This document shows positions 1 to 9,917 of a stretch of DNA of 64,000 bases, in pieces. The DNA is from Noviherbaspirillum sp. L7-7A (GTDB lineage: Bacteria; Pseudomonadota; Gammaproteobacteria; Burkholderiales; Burkholderiaceae_D), in the NCBI RefSeq assembly GCF_019052805.1, contig NZ_JAHQRJ010000003.1, positions 372,001 through 436,000 on the forward strand, written 5' to 3'. Each line of letters opens with the position of its first letter. Position 1 is the first letter of the stretch. Made by a program: the position numbers and the translations under genes. The notes below the pieces were generated by a model, which ran no database searches, was not told where the DNA came from, and was given only the letters and a program-made list of their open reading frames with translations.

Positions 1-239
1 CCAGAGCCCTTGCCATCGTCGTGCCGTCAGCGCCCATCGACCAGCATAAGACAGATCGCCGGCAGGTAAGCGCTTCTGACCTACCTGCTGGCCTTGTGAC
101 AACGGCACGACGTCGGCCGCTGTCTGTCAGACAAGGAAGTCTTCATTGACCAAGCGCGCTTAGCGTTTCTTTAATTGCAGGGTCGGGTTAACTTCCGTTA
201 TACGATAGTTGCACGAACTCTTTCCAACTAGGAACAAAA

Positions 240-428
240 ATGCAGAAAATCATGGTGGTATTGGCGGTATTGCTCGTAACCGGTTGCTCTAGCATGGGCA
301 TGGGCGGTAGTTCAAACGCCACGTCCGGCCGCTCGGATATGAATATGACCCGCTCCTCAGGCTATTCGACGGATCGTGAGCCTGTTATCAAAAGCAATGG
401 AAACCTCAGCCTTTATCACGGCGGCTAA
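240..428 (+). CDS. small lipoprotein, unknown function
   Basis: A 62-residue protein with a short hydrophobic N-terminus ending in the lipobox VTGC at residues 13-16, so Cys16 should be lipidated after signal peptidase II cleavage. The mature part is rich in Ser, Gly and Met and has no recognisable domain. A clear rho-independent terminator follows 24 bases after the stop, which supports a real monocistronic gene. The lipoprotein assignment is seen directly; the function is unknown. Confidence 0.72.
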   Translation: MQKIMVVLAVLLVTGCSSMGMGGSSNATSGRSDMNMTRSSGYSTDREPVIKSNGNLSLYHGG

Positions 429-451
429 AATTAAAGTTGTGCAATAGAAAA

Positions 452-476
452 CCCGCTTCGGCGGGCTTTTTTATTT
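452..476 (+). terminator. rho-independent terminator of the lipoprotein gene
   Basis: CCCGC and GCGGG arms pair around a TTCG tetraloop (452-465) and are followed by a T-rich run. It sits just after the lipoprotein stop codon. Confidence 0.85.
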
Positions 477-681
477 CAGTAAACGAAAAACGACAATATT
501 TCTAAACGGCATGCTGTTTATGAAAAATCGACTGGTGTGACAACATGGCTATAATCGTTAAGCAAACAGCTTGGCTAACAGCGAAGTTTAGTTTCTTTTG
601 AAAAAATTGTTTTAGCCTCTAATATCCTGCCGACTTTTGTTCATCCGGTAAGGCGATTCAAAACAAAAAGCTCTTTGTTAT

Positions 682-2676
682 ATGAATACTAATCCGGAAC
701 CCACGCAATCGGCCGACTCGGACCAGCATCCGCCATTTGCCAGGTACGAGGCCGATGACTGGAAAATGCTGCACCAGTTGAGTATGGGACTGCTGCAACC
801 CGGCAGGTTGGGACAAAAACTTAATATGGTCCTTGAGACCGTCGCAGCGTTCCATAATACGACGAAGGCTGTCTTATCAGTAATGAATGTTGCCTCGTCT
901 ACTCTTACGGTAAAGGCGAGTATGGGCTTCAACGACGCCGCGGTAAGGGACTTGTCGCGGATACGGCCCGGCGAGGGTTGCTGTGGCGTCGCGTTTGCGG
1001 AACGGCACCGCGTCATCATTGAAAACTTCGCGTCCTGTGAGCAATTCAAGAGCTTCCGACCATGGGCAGAGCTCAATGGTATCGGCGGTGTTTATTCGAC
1101 ACCGTTTAACGATGCCGAGAACAATACGATTGGCGTGCTGACCCTTTATTTTGATCATCCACATTCGCCAACCATCCGTGAAATGGAATTGACGGATATG
1201 TGCGCCAGCAGCCTGGCTCTGATGCTGGACCGTGAGCGCACAGAAGCAGCACGGCGCCGCGAGCGGGACCACCGCGATCAAGTCTTCGGTGGCATGGCGG
1301 AAGCGCTATGTATCGTGGACCGTGATTTCACCGTGATAGAAATGAATGCGGCGGCAGTCCAGTTGAACAAGCGACCGCTGCATGAGATGCTAGGCAGGAG
1401 TCACTGGGACCTTTGGCCCGAAACCAACGATAGCGAAGTTGGCCGCCTGTACAGAAAGGCAATGGCGGCACGTGTTACGACCTTTCTGGAAAACCGCTGG
1501 GTAGATCCGGTTGGTAACGTCGGCTGGTACGAGCTCACGGCACAGCCGATTGCAGAAGGCCTAGCCCTGTACATTCGCGACATCAGCAAAAGAAAAGCCG
1601 CTGAAGAAGAGATGCGACAGAGCGAGATGCGCTACCGTATTCTGAGCGAAACGGTTTCAGACCTGGTATGGCGCGCGAACGCTCACGGCAAACCCATCGA
1701 AGATACGAGTTCATGGCGGCGTTATACCGGCGACATGACGCCGGACTTGCAATGGATTACTTCGGTGCATCCGGACGACCGGGAACGTGTTAAATCGGCT
1801 TGGCAAGGCTATTTGGCCAAGGGGGAGCCGGCAGGCGAGACTTACCGGGTGCGTCGTAAGGACGGAGAGTACCGTTACCTCCATTCTCGTGCTGTCCCGC
1901 TGCGCAACAGCCTCGGCGAAGTCGTTGAATGGATCGGTATATGCACCGACGTTACCGACGTCATTATGGAGTCGGAAAGCATGCGTTTAGCCAACGCGCG
2001 GAAAGACCAGTTCCTGGCAATTTTGAGCCACGAGCTGCGCAATCCAATCAGTGCAACACGCATGGCTGCGAGCTTGCTTGAAAAGCCAGCGGTGGAAGAG
2101 CACAGAGTCGCGCACCTAGCACAGGTCATCGGTCGCCAGGTCGGTCATATGTCCCGGTTGGTAGAAGACCTGCTGGACGTCTCCCGTGTCTCGCTTGGGT
2201 ATGTGATCCTGGACAAACAGCAATTTGACCTGCGTGCCATTGCGCACGATGCCGTGGAACAGGTGCGCCCGATGTTTACGCTCAAGCACCAAATCCTGAT
2301 CGAAAACTTGCCCACGCAGGAATGCGCCGTCTTCGTGGACCGCACGCGCATGGTGCAGGTCGTAGCCAATCTGTTGAGTAACGCTGCGCGTTATACGCCG
2401 GACAGGGGCAATATCTCGGTAAATATCACCGCCTTGGAAAACGCTTTCGACGTGCGAGTCACAGATAACGGGATTGGCTTTGAACAGGAAAATGTCAAAG
2501 GCCTGTTTGATTTCTACGCACAGGCGGAACGCTCGGCCGATCGCAAAAACGGCGGCCTTGGGTTAGGCCTCGCATTGGTAAAAAGTCTTGTCGAACTGCA
2601 TGGCGGGAGCGTACATGCTTACAGCAATGGTAAAGACCTAGGCAGTACTTTTACGGTTAGGTTGCCAAGGCGGTAG
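682..2676 (+). CDS. soluble GAF-PAS-PAS hybrid-sensor histidine kinase
   Basis: A 664-residue kinase without membrane segments, so probably a cytosolic sensor. In order: GAF domain (about 25-190, with a GEGCCG motif), first PAS (about 200-310), second PAS/PAC (about 315-425, ending GICTDVTD), HisKA dimerisation domain with the phospho-acceptor His450 in SHELRNP, and a HATPase_c domain with N box at Asn563 (NLLSNAARYTP), G1 DNGIGF at 595 and G2 GGLGLGLA at 624. No response regulator or receiver domain lies next to it, so the partner is elsewhere. The GAF motif is of a general type, so the ligand cannot be told. Confidence 0.93.
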   Translation: MNTNPEPTQSADSDQHPPFARYEADDWKMLHQLSMGLLQPGRLGQKLNMVLETVAAFHNTTKAVLSVMNVASSTLTVKASMGFNDAAVRDLSRIRPGEGCCGVAFAERHRVIIENFASCEQFKSFRPWAELNGIGGVYSTPFNDAENNTIGVLTLYFDHPHSPTIREMELTDMCASSLALMLDRERTEAARRRERDHRDQVFGGMAEALCIVDRDFTVIEMNAAAVQLNKRPLHEMLGRSHWDLWPETNDSEVGRLYRKAMAARVTTFLENRWVDPVGNVGWYELTAQPIAEGLALYIRDISKRKAAEEEMRQSEMRYRILSETVSDLVWRANAHGKPIEDTSSWRRYTGDMTPDLQWITSVHPDDRERVKSAWQGYLAKGEPAGETYRVRRKDGEYRYLHSRAVPLRNSLGEVVEWIGICTDVTDVIMESESMRLANARKDQFLAILSHELRNPISATRMAASLLEKPAVEEHRVAHLAQVIGRQVGHMSRLVEDLLDVSRVSLGYVILDKQQFDLRAIAHDAVEQVRPMFTLKHQILIENLPTQECAVFVDRTRMVQVVANLLSNAARYTPDRGNISVNITALENAFDVRVTDNGIGFEQENVKGLFDFYAQAERSADRKNGGLGLGLALVKSLVELHGGSVHAYSNGKDLGSTFTVRLPRR

Positions 2677-2733
2677 ACAACGGGCCTAGTGGAAATGTCA
2701 TGAAATCCTTCCACCTCCGAGGCGGGCTAAAGT

Positions 2734-3751
2734 ATGAGCAGCTGCAGCATGGCAATCGTCGGAATCGGGCTGGACATTGCAAAGTCGCTGTTTCAAGTCC
2801 ATGGCATACATGCGCACAGCAAAGTAGTGCTGAAGAAGTCCCTGTCGAGTTTGGAGATGGTGACTTTCTTTTCCAAATTGCGATTGTGCTTGATTAGGTT
2901 GGAAGCCTATGCCGGTGCCGACTATTGGCCTAGGGAACTGTGCCGCCAAGGCCATACCGTACGACTAATGACTGCCCAATTTGTAACGCCATACTGCAAG
3001 AATGACGCCAATGATACCGAAGCGATCTGCAAGGCCGTCGGGCGGCCCAACATGCGCTTTGTGCCGGTCAAGAGGGCAAAAGCGCAAGCAATATTGACGT
3101 TGCACCGAGCACGGGACTTCCTGGTATCGGAGCGCATTGCATTGTCTAATTAAATTCGCGGACTGCTAGCTGAATTCGGTATCGTGATCGCCACTGGCAT
3201 GGCGAGTTTGCGCCGGCTTATGATGAAAGTGCAAACAAGTGCATTCACCCTGCCCGCACTGGCGAACGAGAAGAGCGCCGAGCTGTACGAGCGTTTGCTA
3301 AATCTCGACGGAAAGGCAGCCGAGTATAAACGCTATATTTCTATGCTAGCTAAGCAAGCGAGGCCTCTAAGCGCCTGATGAAAACTGAAGGGGTTGGGCT
3401 GATTACAGCCATTGCGCTAGTGGCCAGCGTGAGAGATGGCAAGATGTTTCGCAATGGAAGAGAATTTGCAGCATGGTTAAACTCACGCCAAGGCAGTATT
3501 TGAACGACAGCAAAAATCGGCTGGGTGGCATTACCAAGCGTGGCGACGCTAGGTTGCGAACCTTGCTAATTCATCGCACCAGTAGTTCCGTTTGCTCAAT
3601 GGTGGAAAAATTCGATCGCAAGAGTCAGTGGGTGAGCGCGTTGCAAAAGTGCTCCTGCTCCAAGGTGGCAGCAGTCGCTTTGGCAGCCAGAAATGCCAGC
3701 ATCATTTGGGCCATGCTGTCTCGTGGAACGGAATACAGATTGGCTGGATAA
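2734..3751 (+). pseudogene. IS110-family transposase remnant
   Basis: The N-terminal DEDD domain is clear: GIGLDIAKS, then LEAYAGADYW and KNDANDTEAI carry the expected acidic residues. The C-terminal Transposase_20 part (RLGGITKRGDARLR) is also present. The gene is broken three times. At 3151 an in-frame TAA replaces what is normally a Gln before IRGLLAEFG, and reading resumes in the same frame. Near 3370 the frame shifts just before LMKTEGVGLITAIALVAS. Near 3472 it shifts back before KLTPRQYLNDSKNRLGG. The element should therefore be immobile. The next 200-300 bases may be its non-coding end, but no ends or target duplication were recognised. Confidence 0.88.
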
Positions 3752-4376
3752 GCAAGAGCAAAGACGGCTAACGATCACCAGAAAGTATCCCGCCAACGAT
3801 TGCGAGCAAGACGGGTTGATGGAGAAAAGAATTCGGACTCACGTAGACAAGAACCTGATAACAAACTTGGTCGAAACAAGACCGAACGGTAAAGAGGCAG
3901 CCTGCGAGCAGAAGACATCAGGGCCGACATCAACGGGTGCTATAGTAGGCTGGGTAAATTTGTGCAGTCAAAACTTAGTTCAACGTCAAAACAGTGGCTG
4001 GCAAAACGGAGGATGTTCAAAAATAGTTTGTCAAAGGCACATATGAAGGTAGTTCGTCCTTCCCGCTAGGGATTTCGCCGGAGTGGCCAGTACGGGAGGC
4101 CGGGGCTTAGCGAAGCACGCATGCTAGTCGCGCGTGAGCCAGTGCAGAGGGGTCAACTGTGCTTGCATCGAGCGCAGCAGGCGGGGCCAGCGACATCGCA
4201 CTGGCAAACGGACAGCTTGGGGGTGTTTTTGCACCGGGGACTGTCCCGATTGTGCAGTCGCGCTTGCTGCGCTTCCTGCCACCAGCAAAAGGCAAAGGCA
4301 CAGCACACCAGCACCCAATGGCCGCGAATCGCCTGGTTACTGCAGACCATGAAGTCAGCCCAGCCAAGCTGATCTT
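3752..4376. other. intergenic, no gene recognised
   Basis: The first 200-300 bases may be the 3' non-coding end of the IS110 element. The rest is GC-rich and gives overlapping short ORFs in several frames on both strands, none with a recognisable motif or ribosome-binding site. Confidence 0.5.
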
Positions 4377-5022
4377 TCAATTGGCGTACTCACACCATTT
4401 CGTCGCGCCGTAGGCAGGATCGCCAAAGGCGCCGTTGTTGCAAGCGATCGCGCCGGTGGCCGACTTGTATGCGAAAGAGCCATTCGCACCGTATCGCACC
4501 TGGTGAGTGCCGCTGAAACTGCATGTGCCACCCTCTCCTGCACACCACGTCCACACAGTCGGGGCAATCACAGGTTGTGGCGTCGTAGGCGTTGTTCCGG
4601 ACGTCGACTCATACTCGCAGGTCTTGGTCAGTCCAAATGCAGGATCGCCAAAGGTACCGTTATTGCAGCCAATCGAACCGATGGCGGTCTGGTAGGCAAA
4701 CGAATTGTTAGCGCCGTAGCGCACCTGTGCCGTGCCACTGAACGTGCATGTGCCGTTTTCACTTGCGCAAGCCGTCCACACAGGTAGTGCGGGGGCTGTG
4801 GTCGTAGGCGGCGTCGGGCTGGAGGTGGTCGTGCTGGATTGCGCATAAGCGCAAGTCTTGGTCAGGCCATAGGCGGGGTCACCAAACACGCCGTTGTTGC
4901 ACGCCAGATAGCCAGAGCCTGACTTGTAAGCATAAGTGCCGCCCGCGCCGTAGCGTACCTGGCGCGTGCCGCTAAAGGTGCAGGTTCCTCCCTCAGTGGC
5001 ACATTCAATCCAGTTCACGCTT
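4377..5022 (-). repeat. three tandem coding repeats of a four-Cys module
   Basis: Units of about 170-180 bases at roughly 4377-4545, 4612-4782 and 4846-5022 encode W-x-x-CA-x-E-x-GTC-x-FSGT-x-QVRYGA ... CNN-x-x-FGDPA-x-G-x-TK-x-C. They are separated by Thr/Pro/Ser-rich linkers, the usual layout of accessory binding modules. Confidence 0.85.
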
Positions 5023-6269
5023 GGCGAGGGTGACGTGACCGGCGGCGTTGTCGTGGTCGAAGTTGGATCGGGCATCTTGACCGTCGAAGTGACCGGCTCA
5101 ACCTCGTAAGCGCCGATGTCGATCTGGCCGTTGACAGGCCTTGCCTCATTGCCGGCCACGTGCTTGTACTGGAAAGACGGTTTGAGGGAAAGCCCACCGG
5201 CGGAAATACCCGGCACAGAGCCAGCATCAACCATCGGCGATACGGCTGCGGGATGCAAATCGAAGTTGGCACGATCGACAAAAGCAGCCGCCACGCTACG
5301 ATAGTTTGTTTTGTCGATAGCGCTGGACTGGGTATTGACGTTGCCGGTGCCGGAGAAAACATTGTTCTGCATGAGGACCGGTGTGCCAACCGAGCCGCCC
5401 ACCATGATGAACGTGCCGCGTGAGCTATCGTCATTCAGGAACGTGTTGTTGACGACATAGAGGTCCTGGCCCGAATTTGTCGCGCCTTCTTCGCCATAGG
5501 CTACCAATGCGGGGTTCTGATTGTTGGCCGGCTGGTGGATCACATTGCCGATCAGGTAGGTCGTGCCGCCATTCGGAAAATCCACTTCATAGCTGGGCTG
5601 GCCGCTTGTACTGGAGAAGCGGCTGTTGACGACGGTATTGGTGTTGGCTCGGGACTTCAGGTTGTGGCCGATATTGGCATCATGGGAGTAGCTCGCCCTG
5701 AAAATCAGGCTGTTAATGTGCCCGATATACAGGTTGTGAGAATAGCCGTCCCCATACCCGTTGTAGGCGAACTCAGTGGTTTCGATGGTGACATTGGAGA
5801 CCCCGTCGTTGTTGGTGAGGATGCCGTTTTCGTTATGATGCAGGTAGCTGCCACGCAACGTCAGATGCTGCCCGTCCAGCCGCAACGCCGCGCCATTGCG
5901 GTCGTTGACGCGGGCGCCGAACATTTCGACATTCTCAATGCTCGTGTTGTTGCCTGAGAGGACCCAGATGCCCTTACCCATTGCATTGCGACCGCCGCCA
6001 TCGATTTTGGGCCGGCCGTTCACGCCACGAATCGTCAGGTTGCTGGGATAGATGCCGCACACGTCGCCAACGTAGGAGCCAGCTGCGTCGATTTCCACAA
6101 TATCGCCGTCCCTGGCTGCCCCGAACGCTGCACAGGGAGCGCTATAGTTTTTACCTGGCCCTACTGTAATAGTCGCAGCCGACGCGGTAGCAGCGGCGAA
6201 GAGAAAAAGAAGGGCTGCAGTCGATGAGACAGTGTGCCGGTAAAAATTGGTGGTTCCTATTGCAGTCAT
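4377..6269 (-). CDS. secreted right-handed beta-helix protein with three Cys-rich C-terminal repeats
   Basis: A 630-residue exported protein. Residues 1-32 form a signal peptide (hydrophobic run ending TASAAT). Residues about 35-390 read as a parallel beta-helix: short repeating units with Asn ladders such as NNDGVSNVTIETTEFAYNG, as in pectate-lyase-like and alginate-epimerase-like proteins. A Thr/Pro/Ser linker follows, then three copies (about 417-475, 497-553, 575-630) of a four-Cys unit with the core FSGT-x-QVRYGA and CNN-x-x-FGDPA. Family knowledge suggests polysaccharide binding or cleavage at the cell surface. No catalytic set was identified, so the enzyme activity is open. It is not in an operon. 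Confidence 0.85.
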   Translation of the reverse strand: MTAIGTTNFYRHTVSSTAALLFLFAAATASAATITVGPGKNYSAPCAAFGAARDGDIVEIDAAGSYVGDVCGIYPSNLTIRGVNGRPKIDGGGRNAMGKGIWVLSGNNTSIENVEMFGARVNDRNGAALRLDGQHLTLRGSYLHHNENGILTNNDGVSNVTIETTEFAYNGYGDGYSHNLYIGHINSLIFRASYSHDANIGHNLKSRANTNTVVNSRFSSTSGQPSYEVDFPNGGTTYLIGNVIHQPANNQNPALVAYGEEGATNSGQDLYVVNNTFLNDDSSRGTFIMVGGSVGTPVLMQNNVFSGTGNVNTQSSAIDKTNYRSVAAAFVDRANFDLHPAAVSPMVDAGSVPGISAGGLSLKPSFQYKHVAGNEARPVNGQIDIGAYEVEPVTSTVKMPDPTSTTTTPPVTSPSPSVNWIECATEGGTCTFSGTRQVRYGAGGTYAYKSGSGYLACNNGVFGDPAYGLTKTCAYAQSSTTTSSPTPPTTTAPALPVWTACASENGTCTFSGTAQVRYGANNSFAYQTAIGSIGCNNGTFGDPAFGLTKTCEYESTSGTTPTTPQPVIAPTVWTWCAGEGGTCSFSGTHQVRYGANGSFAYKSATGAIACNNGAFGDPAYGATKWCEYAN

Positions 6270-7419
6270 TATTCGCGTTCCTCGCCAAGTCTTTCGTTTC
6301 CTTGAGGAAATGATAGTATGTTGACGACACGAAACGCAAGGAATAATTTCTTTTTGGAAAATTAAATAACTTGAAAATAGCTAAGTTTCGCGAAGGTCTA
6401 GGTACCGTGATCATCAGCTGCTTTGATCGCCTACTTCGCTGCTTCGAGCTTAGAGACGTCGTATTCGACCAAAATTGATCGGGTGGATTGCTTTTTCGTC
6501 ACTGCTTGGAGTAGTTTCAAAGGACGGTTTGTTGCCTTCTTAGTTTTTCTTAAAGACAAGACCGCCCTCAATCTTTGCTACCGCATCATCCGGAATACTG
6601 CACAAGTCCCCCGTCAGGATCACTATTCACCATTGACAGAGGCTGCCCCAGTCATGTCTGATTACGCGAAGCAATGCTGCCAATGTTCAGCGATATCAGG
6701 CAGCAGCTGACTCAGGCGGCAGTGGATTTTTATAAACCATGCGGCATGTCAATTCCCTAGAACGGGCACGTCGAGACATTTCATGAATGGTTTGATACGC
6801 CCTGGTTTCTTTTCTAGCTGAGAGAGAAGAAGGACGAATTACCGCAGAAAACAGATGGCGTCACATGCGCATCACCGCCGCTCTAGCGTAATGCTAGTTG
6901 CCGGAAAGTCGCCTTGTAGTCGGGTAGAAGCCGGGCCTTGCAATGAGCCTCATTATTGTTGCGATCCTAGCTACCTGAATGATTGAGTCGGCTACTTGGT
7001 ACCAGCGTTAAGAGCGCTAGCGTTCGACTTGTTTTTGCATCGGGCGATAGTCAAACCCAGCATTCCAGTCGGATCTGCTAACTGAACCGATTGCTTAAAT
7101 CGGACATTTTGACTTTGTGACGTACTGGTGACCTAAGCATTGCATTGATACCTCAGGAACGACATCGGAGATAACTCTCCATTCTTGAAATCCGTGAGTG
7201 CACAAATCAGCAATCCATTGCCTGATGAAAGAAAAGCAATAACGACTTGACTCAGAACGATAGCGATGTCGCAGCGAATAATGATTACCTGAAACGGGTT
7301 TATTATCAATTCTCTGATCAACCGACGTCTTGAACATTTTCAACCTTGGACAGCCAATCAGTGTAACTAGCTGGTACAGCAGTGCTATCTCGTTGCAAAC
7401 GTTTGGTGCAGAGACTAAG
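6270..7419. other. long intergenic stretch, no gene recognised
   Basis: About 1.15 kb of lower-GC sequence. Short ORFs exist on both strands (for example 6423-6710 forward and 7095-7499 reverse) but none shows a domain, a plausible start or codon use like the neighbours. It presumably contains the promoters of the beta-helix and hydrolase genes. Degenerate remnants cannot be excluded. Confidence 0.5.
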
Positions 7420-8097
7420 ATGAAAGACGATTTGAAAAGCTTGGTACACATCCCAGCCGATTCCATCACAGTCGCGGGGATGCTTGAACTTCCTGCCAAT
7501 GCTTATGGATTAGTGCTGTTTGCTCATGGAAGTGGAAGCAGTAGGCTGAGCGCACGCAACAATCATGTTGCTGCCGTTCCTAGGCAGGCCGGGCTAGGCA
7601 CCCTGCTAATCGATCTGTTGACGGTGGAAGAAGACCGCCATTATCAGACAAGGTTTGATATCGATTTGCTGGCACGCCGTCTGGACAGCGCTGTTGCATG
7701 GCTGCATATCCAGGACGCAACCGCTGGATTGCCGCTGGGGTTATTTGGCGCTAGTACTGGCGCTGCCGCCGCACTTCGGGTTGCCGCCAAGCGACCAAGC
7801 GAGCTTACTGCCTTGGTGTCACGTGGCGGACGGCCAGACCTTGCAGGCAAGGACAGTCTGGCTGCGGTGCGCACGCCGTGCCTACTGATTGTTGGCGGCG
7901 ACGATCACGGCGTGATCGAATTGAATCAACAGGCCTATGGCTTGCTGCACGGCGAGAAACGGCTTGCGATCGTGCCAGGTGCCACCCATCTTTTTGAAGA
8001 ACCGGGCAAGCTGGATGAGGTAGCGATGCTTGCTGCTCACTGGTTTGAATACCATTTCAGGGAAGCGGGCCAAAAAGCGGCAGGCCGGGAGGCATGA
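7420..8097 (+). CDS. alpha/beta hydrolase of the dienelactone hydrolase type
   Basis: A 225-residue cytosolic hydrolase with an alpha/beta fold. The oxyanion region LFAHGSGSS is at about residue 31, the nucleophile Ser lies in GASTGA, the acid Asp in the GGDDHGV loop and the catalytic His in GATHLFEE. The family often occurs alone or fused to a phosphoribosyltransferase domain; here it stands alone. The ORF is open to an ATG at 7330, but the family-like sequence begins at the ATG at 7420, which I prefer. The substrate is unknown. Confidence 0.82.
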   Translation: MKDDLKSLVHIPADSITVAGMLELPANAYGLVLFAHGSGSSRLSARNNHVAAVPRQAGLGTLLIDLLTVEEDRHYQTRFDIDLLARRLDSAVAWLHIQDATAGLPLGLFGASTGAAAALRVAAKRPSELTALVSRGGRPDLAGKDSLAAVRTPCLLIVGGDDHGVIELNQQAYGLLHGEKRLAIVPGATHLFEEPGKLDEVAMLAAHWFEYHFREAGQKAAGREA

Positions 8098-8375
8098 CAG
8101 CAATGAATCGCGCAGTACTGGGAACACAACCGAGGCAAAACCCCACGCGAGGCGTGTGCGAGAAAAGCGAGAAAACGCTGCAGCAACATTTGCATTATCC
8201 GCGCTGCGTTTTCCACCGCACTCGCAACAGCGCTCACTTTAGGGTGGCAGTGTGAACCAGCGCGCGTCTACCAGGCGAAAGTTTGCTGACCACCCCATTG
8301 CTTTGCGCAATACCTGTCCTGCTGGACGGTAAAAGGATTAGCAAATGACAATAACCTCCTGTCCCTGCCATTCAA

Positions 8376-8909
8376 TCAAAGTGCTTGCGCTTGCGTTGCA
8401 TCGGGTGCAGCCACTGGCGTCACTAGTGGAAGCACCTTCATTCGAATGTCAGCAAAGATAGCCAGACCATCATCAATCGAAAATCGCTGGGCGTGGCGCT
8501 CAAAACATTCACGCGCTTTTTGGGATTTCGCATCCTTTGCTCGGTAACCCTGATAAGTCGTGATCAAGCCATCACAGGCATGCACAATCTGATCCGCCGA
8601 TCCATGGCCAATATAGGCGCCCAGCGCCTGCAAACGGTGCAGCGCGTCGGACAACCACATCAGGTCTTCACGCTGCCTGGGTCGGTCGCCGTTGTCGGAC
8701 CGCAGCGCGTAAGCGCTGCATACGCCAATTGCGGCCGCTACCTTGCCGGAAAATTCAATCAGGCGCGCCAGTTCAGGCGTCAAGTTTACTGCAATCGGCT
8801 CGACCGGCGGTTCGTCACTATCGCGCTTGAAGTTCAACGCACCAGAAGCCAGCCAACCCAGCGCGCCGAGTACCCCGGCTGACAAAAATACTTTTCGTGC
8901 GTTGGACAT
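8376..8909 (-). CDS. hypothetical membrane-anchored protein
   Basis: A 177-residue protein with one N-terminal hydrophobic segment (about residues 8-26, LSAGVLGALGWLASGALNF) that could be a membrane anchor. The rest is a mostly helical soluble part, and a second weakly hydrophobic stretch lies near 55-70. No known domain was recognised. Codon use fits the region and the start ATG is the first available. It is convergent with the hydrolase gene. Confidence 0.6.
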   Translation of the reverse strand: MSNARKVFLSAGVLGALGWLASGALNFKRDSDEPPVEPIAVNLTPELARLIEFSGKVAAAIGVCSAYALRSDNGDRPRQREDLMWLSDALHRLQALGAYIGHGSADQIVHACDGLITTYQGYRAKDAKSQKARECFERHAQRFSIDDGLAIFADIRMKVLPLVTPVAAPDATQAQAL

Positions 8910-9289
8910 CAGGCTATTTCCTTATCGTGTTAAACCACCTATAGCGATGCACGAGCGCATCGGCAATAGAAGGCAGTTAGGGACCCTGTTGATTTTAACG
9001 CTTGCTGCATGAGATGGATGCATTCGTTGCAAGGATTCATCTCCCGATTCTTCAATCAAAATAAGGCGGTCGCTCTTGCCTGCTCTGCCGAGTTGGCGCC
9101 TGGTTAGAAATCGACGGCGAGCAGGCCGTTTAGTGTCCCGTTAATAAGTAAAACGGTTTATTCATAATTTCCTTTGAATAACTTATTTGCGTGATACCTG
9201 AGCGCACCTTATCATGCCAGCATTGTTGCTAGAATAAAAATTAAACGCGTCGCTTCGATAATTACATCTATAAAAACCAACCGAAACGC
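8910..9289. other. intergenic, nothing recognised
   Basis: 380 bases between the divergent hypothetical gene and the next fragment. It is AT-richer towards the right end. No clear promoter pair or repeat was picked out. Confidence 0.4.
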
Positions 9290-9604
9290 ATGACTCTAAG
9301 AGAACAGGCACAAAAAATAAAAGCTTGTTTCGCGGCTGCCGTACGGTTTTCAGATCCGAGCGAGCGGGAGACCCGTTACTCACTTGGTACAATGCTCTGC
9401 GCCCTGGCGATTCTGGTGGTGGTCTCCATTGGCATGCTATGGCTGGGAGACAAGCTCAGCGCTAAGGAGATGGTGCTGACGCGTTTCATGGCCAAGGGAC
9501 AAGCAACCCTGACCGGCCAAATCCACGACGCGTCGGTAGCGCGCGATCAGATCACGGTGGTGATGTACGACCAGCAGTTTCTCACTGAATCTCCCCATGC
9601 CTAA
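9290..9604 (+). pseudogene. truncated N-terminal fragment, possibly of a CHASE2-type sensor
   Basis: A 104-residue ORF with one strong transmembrane segment (about residues 34-54) followed by a stretch ending QITVVMYDQQFLTESPHA. That layout, a membrane anchor followed by an extracytoplasmic D-x-x-x-L type strand, resembles the start of CHASE2 sensors, but the reading frame stops at once. No continuation of such a domain was found in other frames. The CHASE2 link is a weak inference; the truncation is likely because scrap genes surround it. Confidence 0.35.
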
Positions 9605-9846
9605 AGGCAGGGCCTATTTTCAGAACGCCGAAAAGGTATGGCCGGACGCGGTGCGTTTCTATGGTGAGACGCAGGGCTGGGATGAAGCGAAGAAGGTTGC
9701 GGCGAATTGCAGCAGGAACTTCCGCCGCATGTCGGCGCAGTGTACGCAGGCGGCGAGCAGCCCGGCTGAATGAAATCGCCGAAGCCGAACGCAAGACCAA
9801 GCAGAAGGCGGATCAGATCGCGGAAAAGATCATGAAGAAGAAGTGA
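9597..9846 (+). pseudogene. short fragment with probable frameshift, unknown
   Basis: A 58-residue reading frame (9597-9772) starts MPKGRAYFQNAEKVWPDAV and has the look of real coding sequence. A Lys/Glu/Ala-rich helical stretch ending QIAEKIMKKK continues in another frame to the stop at 9844-9846. One frameshift near 9765 would join them. There is no ribosome-binding site before 9597. The family was not recognised. Confidence 0.3.
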
Positions 9847-9917
9847 CCGGGAAATGATCAAGTCAGCGCCGGGCCGCCATCTTGCGGCTCAGGCGCGGCC
9901 GGCATGCATGGCGGCCG

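Noticed and set aside
3693-4046. 117-codon ORF after the IS110 remnant
   Set aside because: It overlaps the transposase end in another frame and has no motif.
6423-6710. 95-codon ORF in the long intergenic region
   Set aside because: No ribosome-binding site, no domain, atypical composition.
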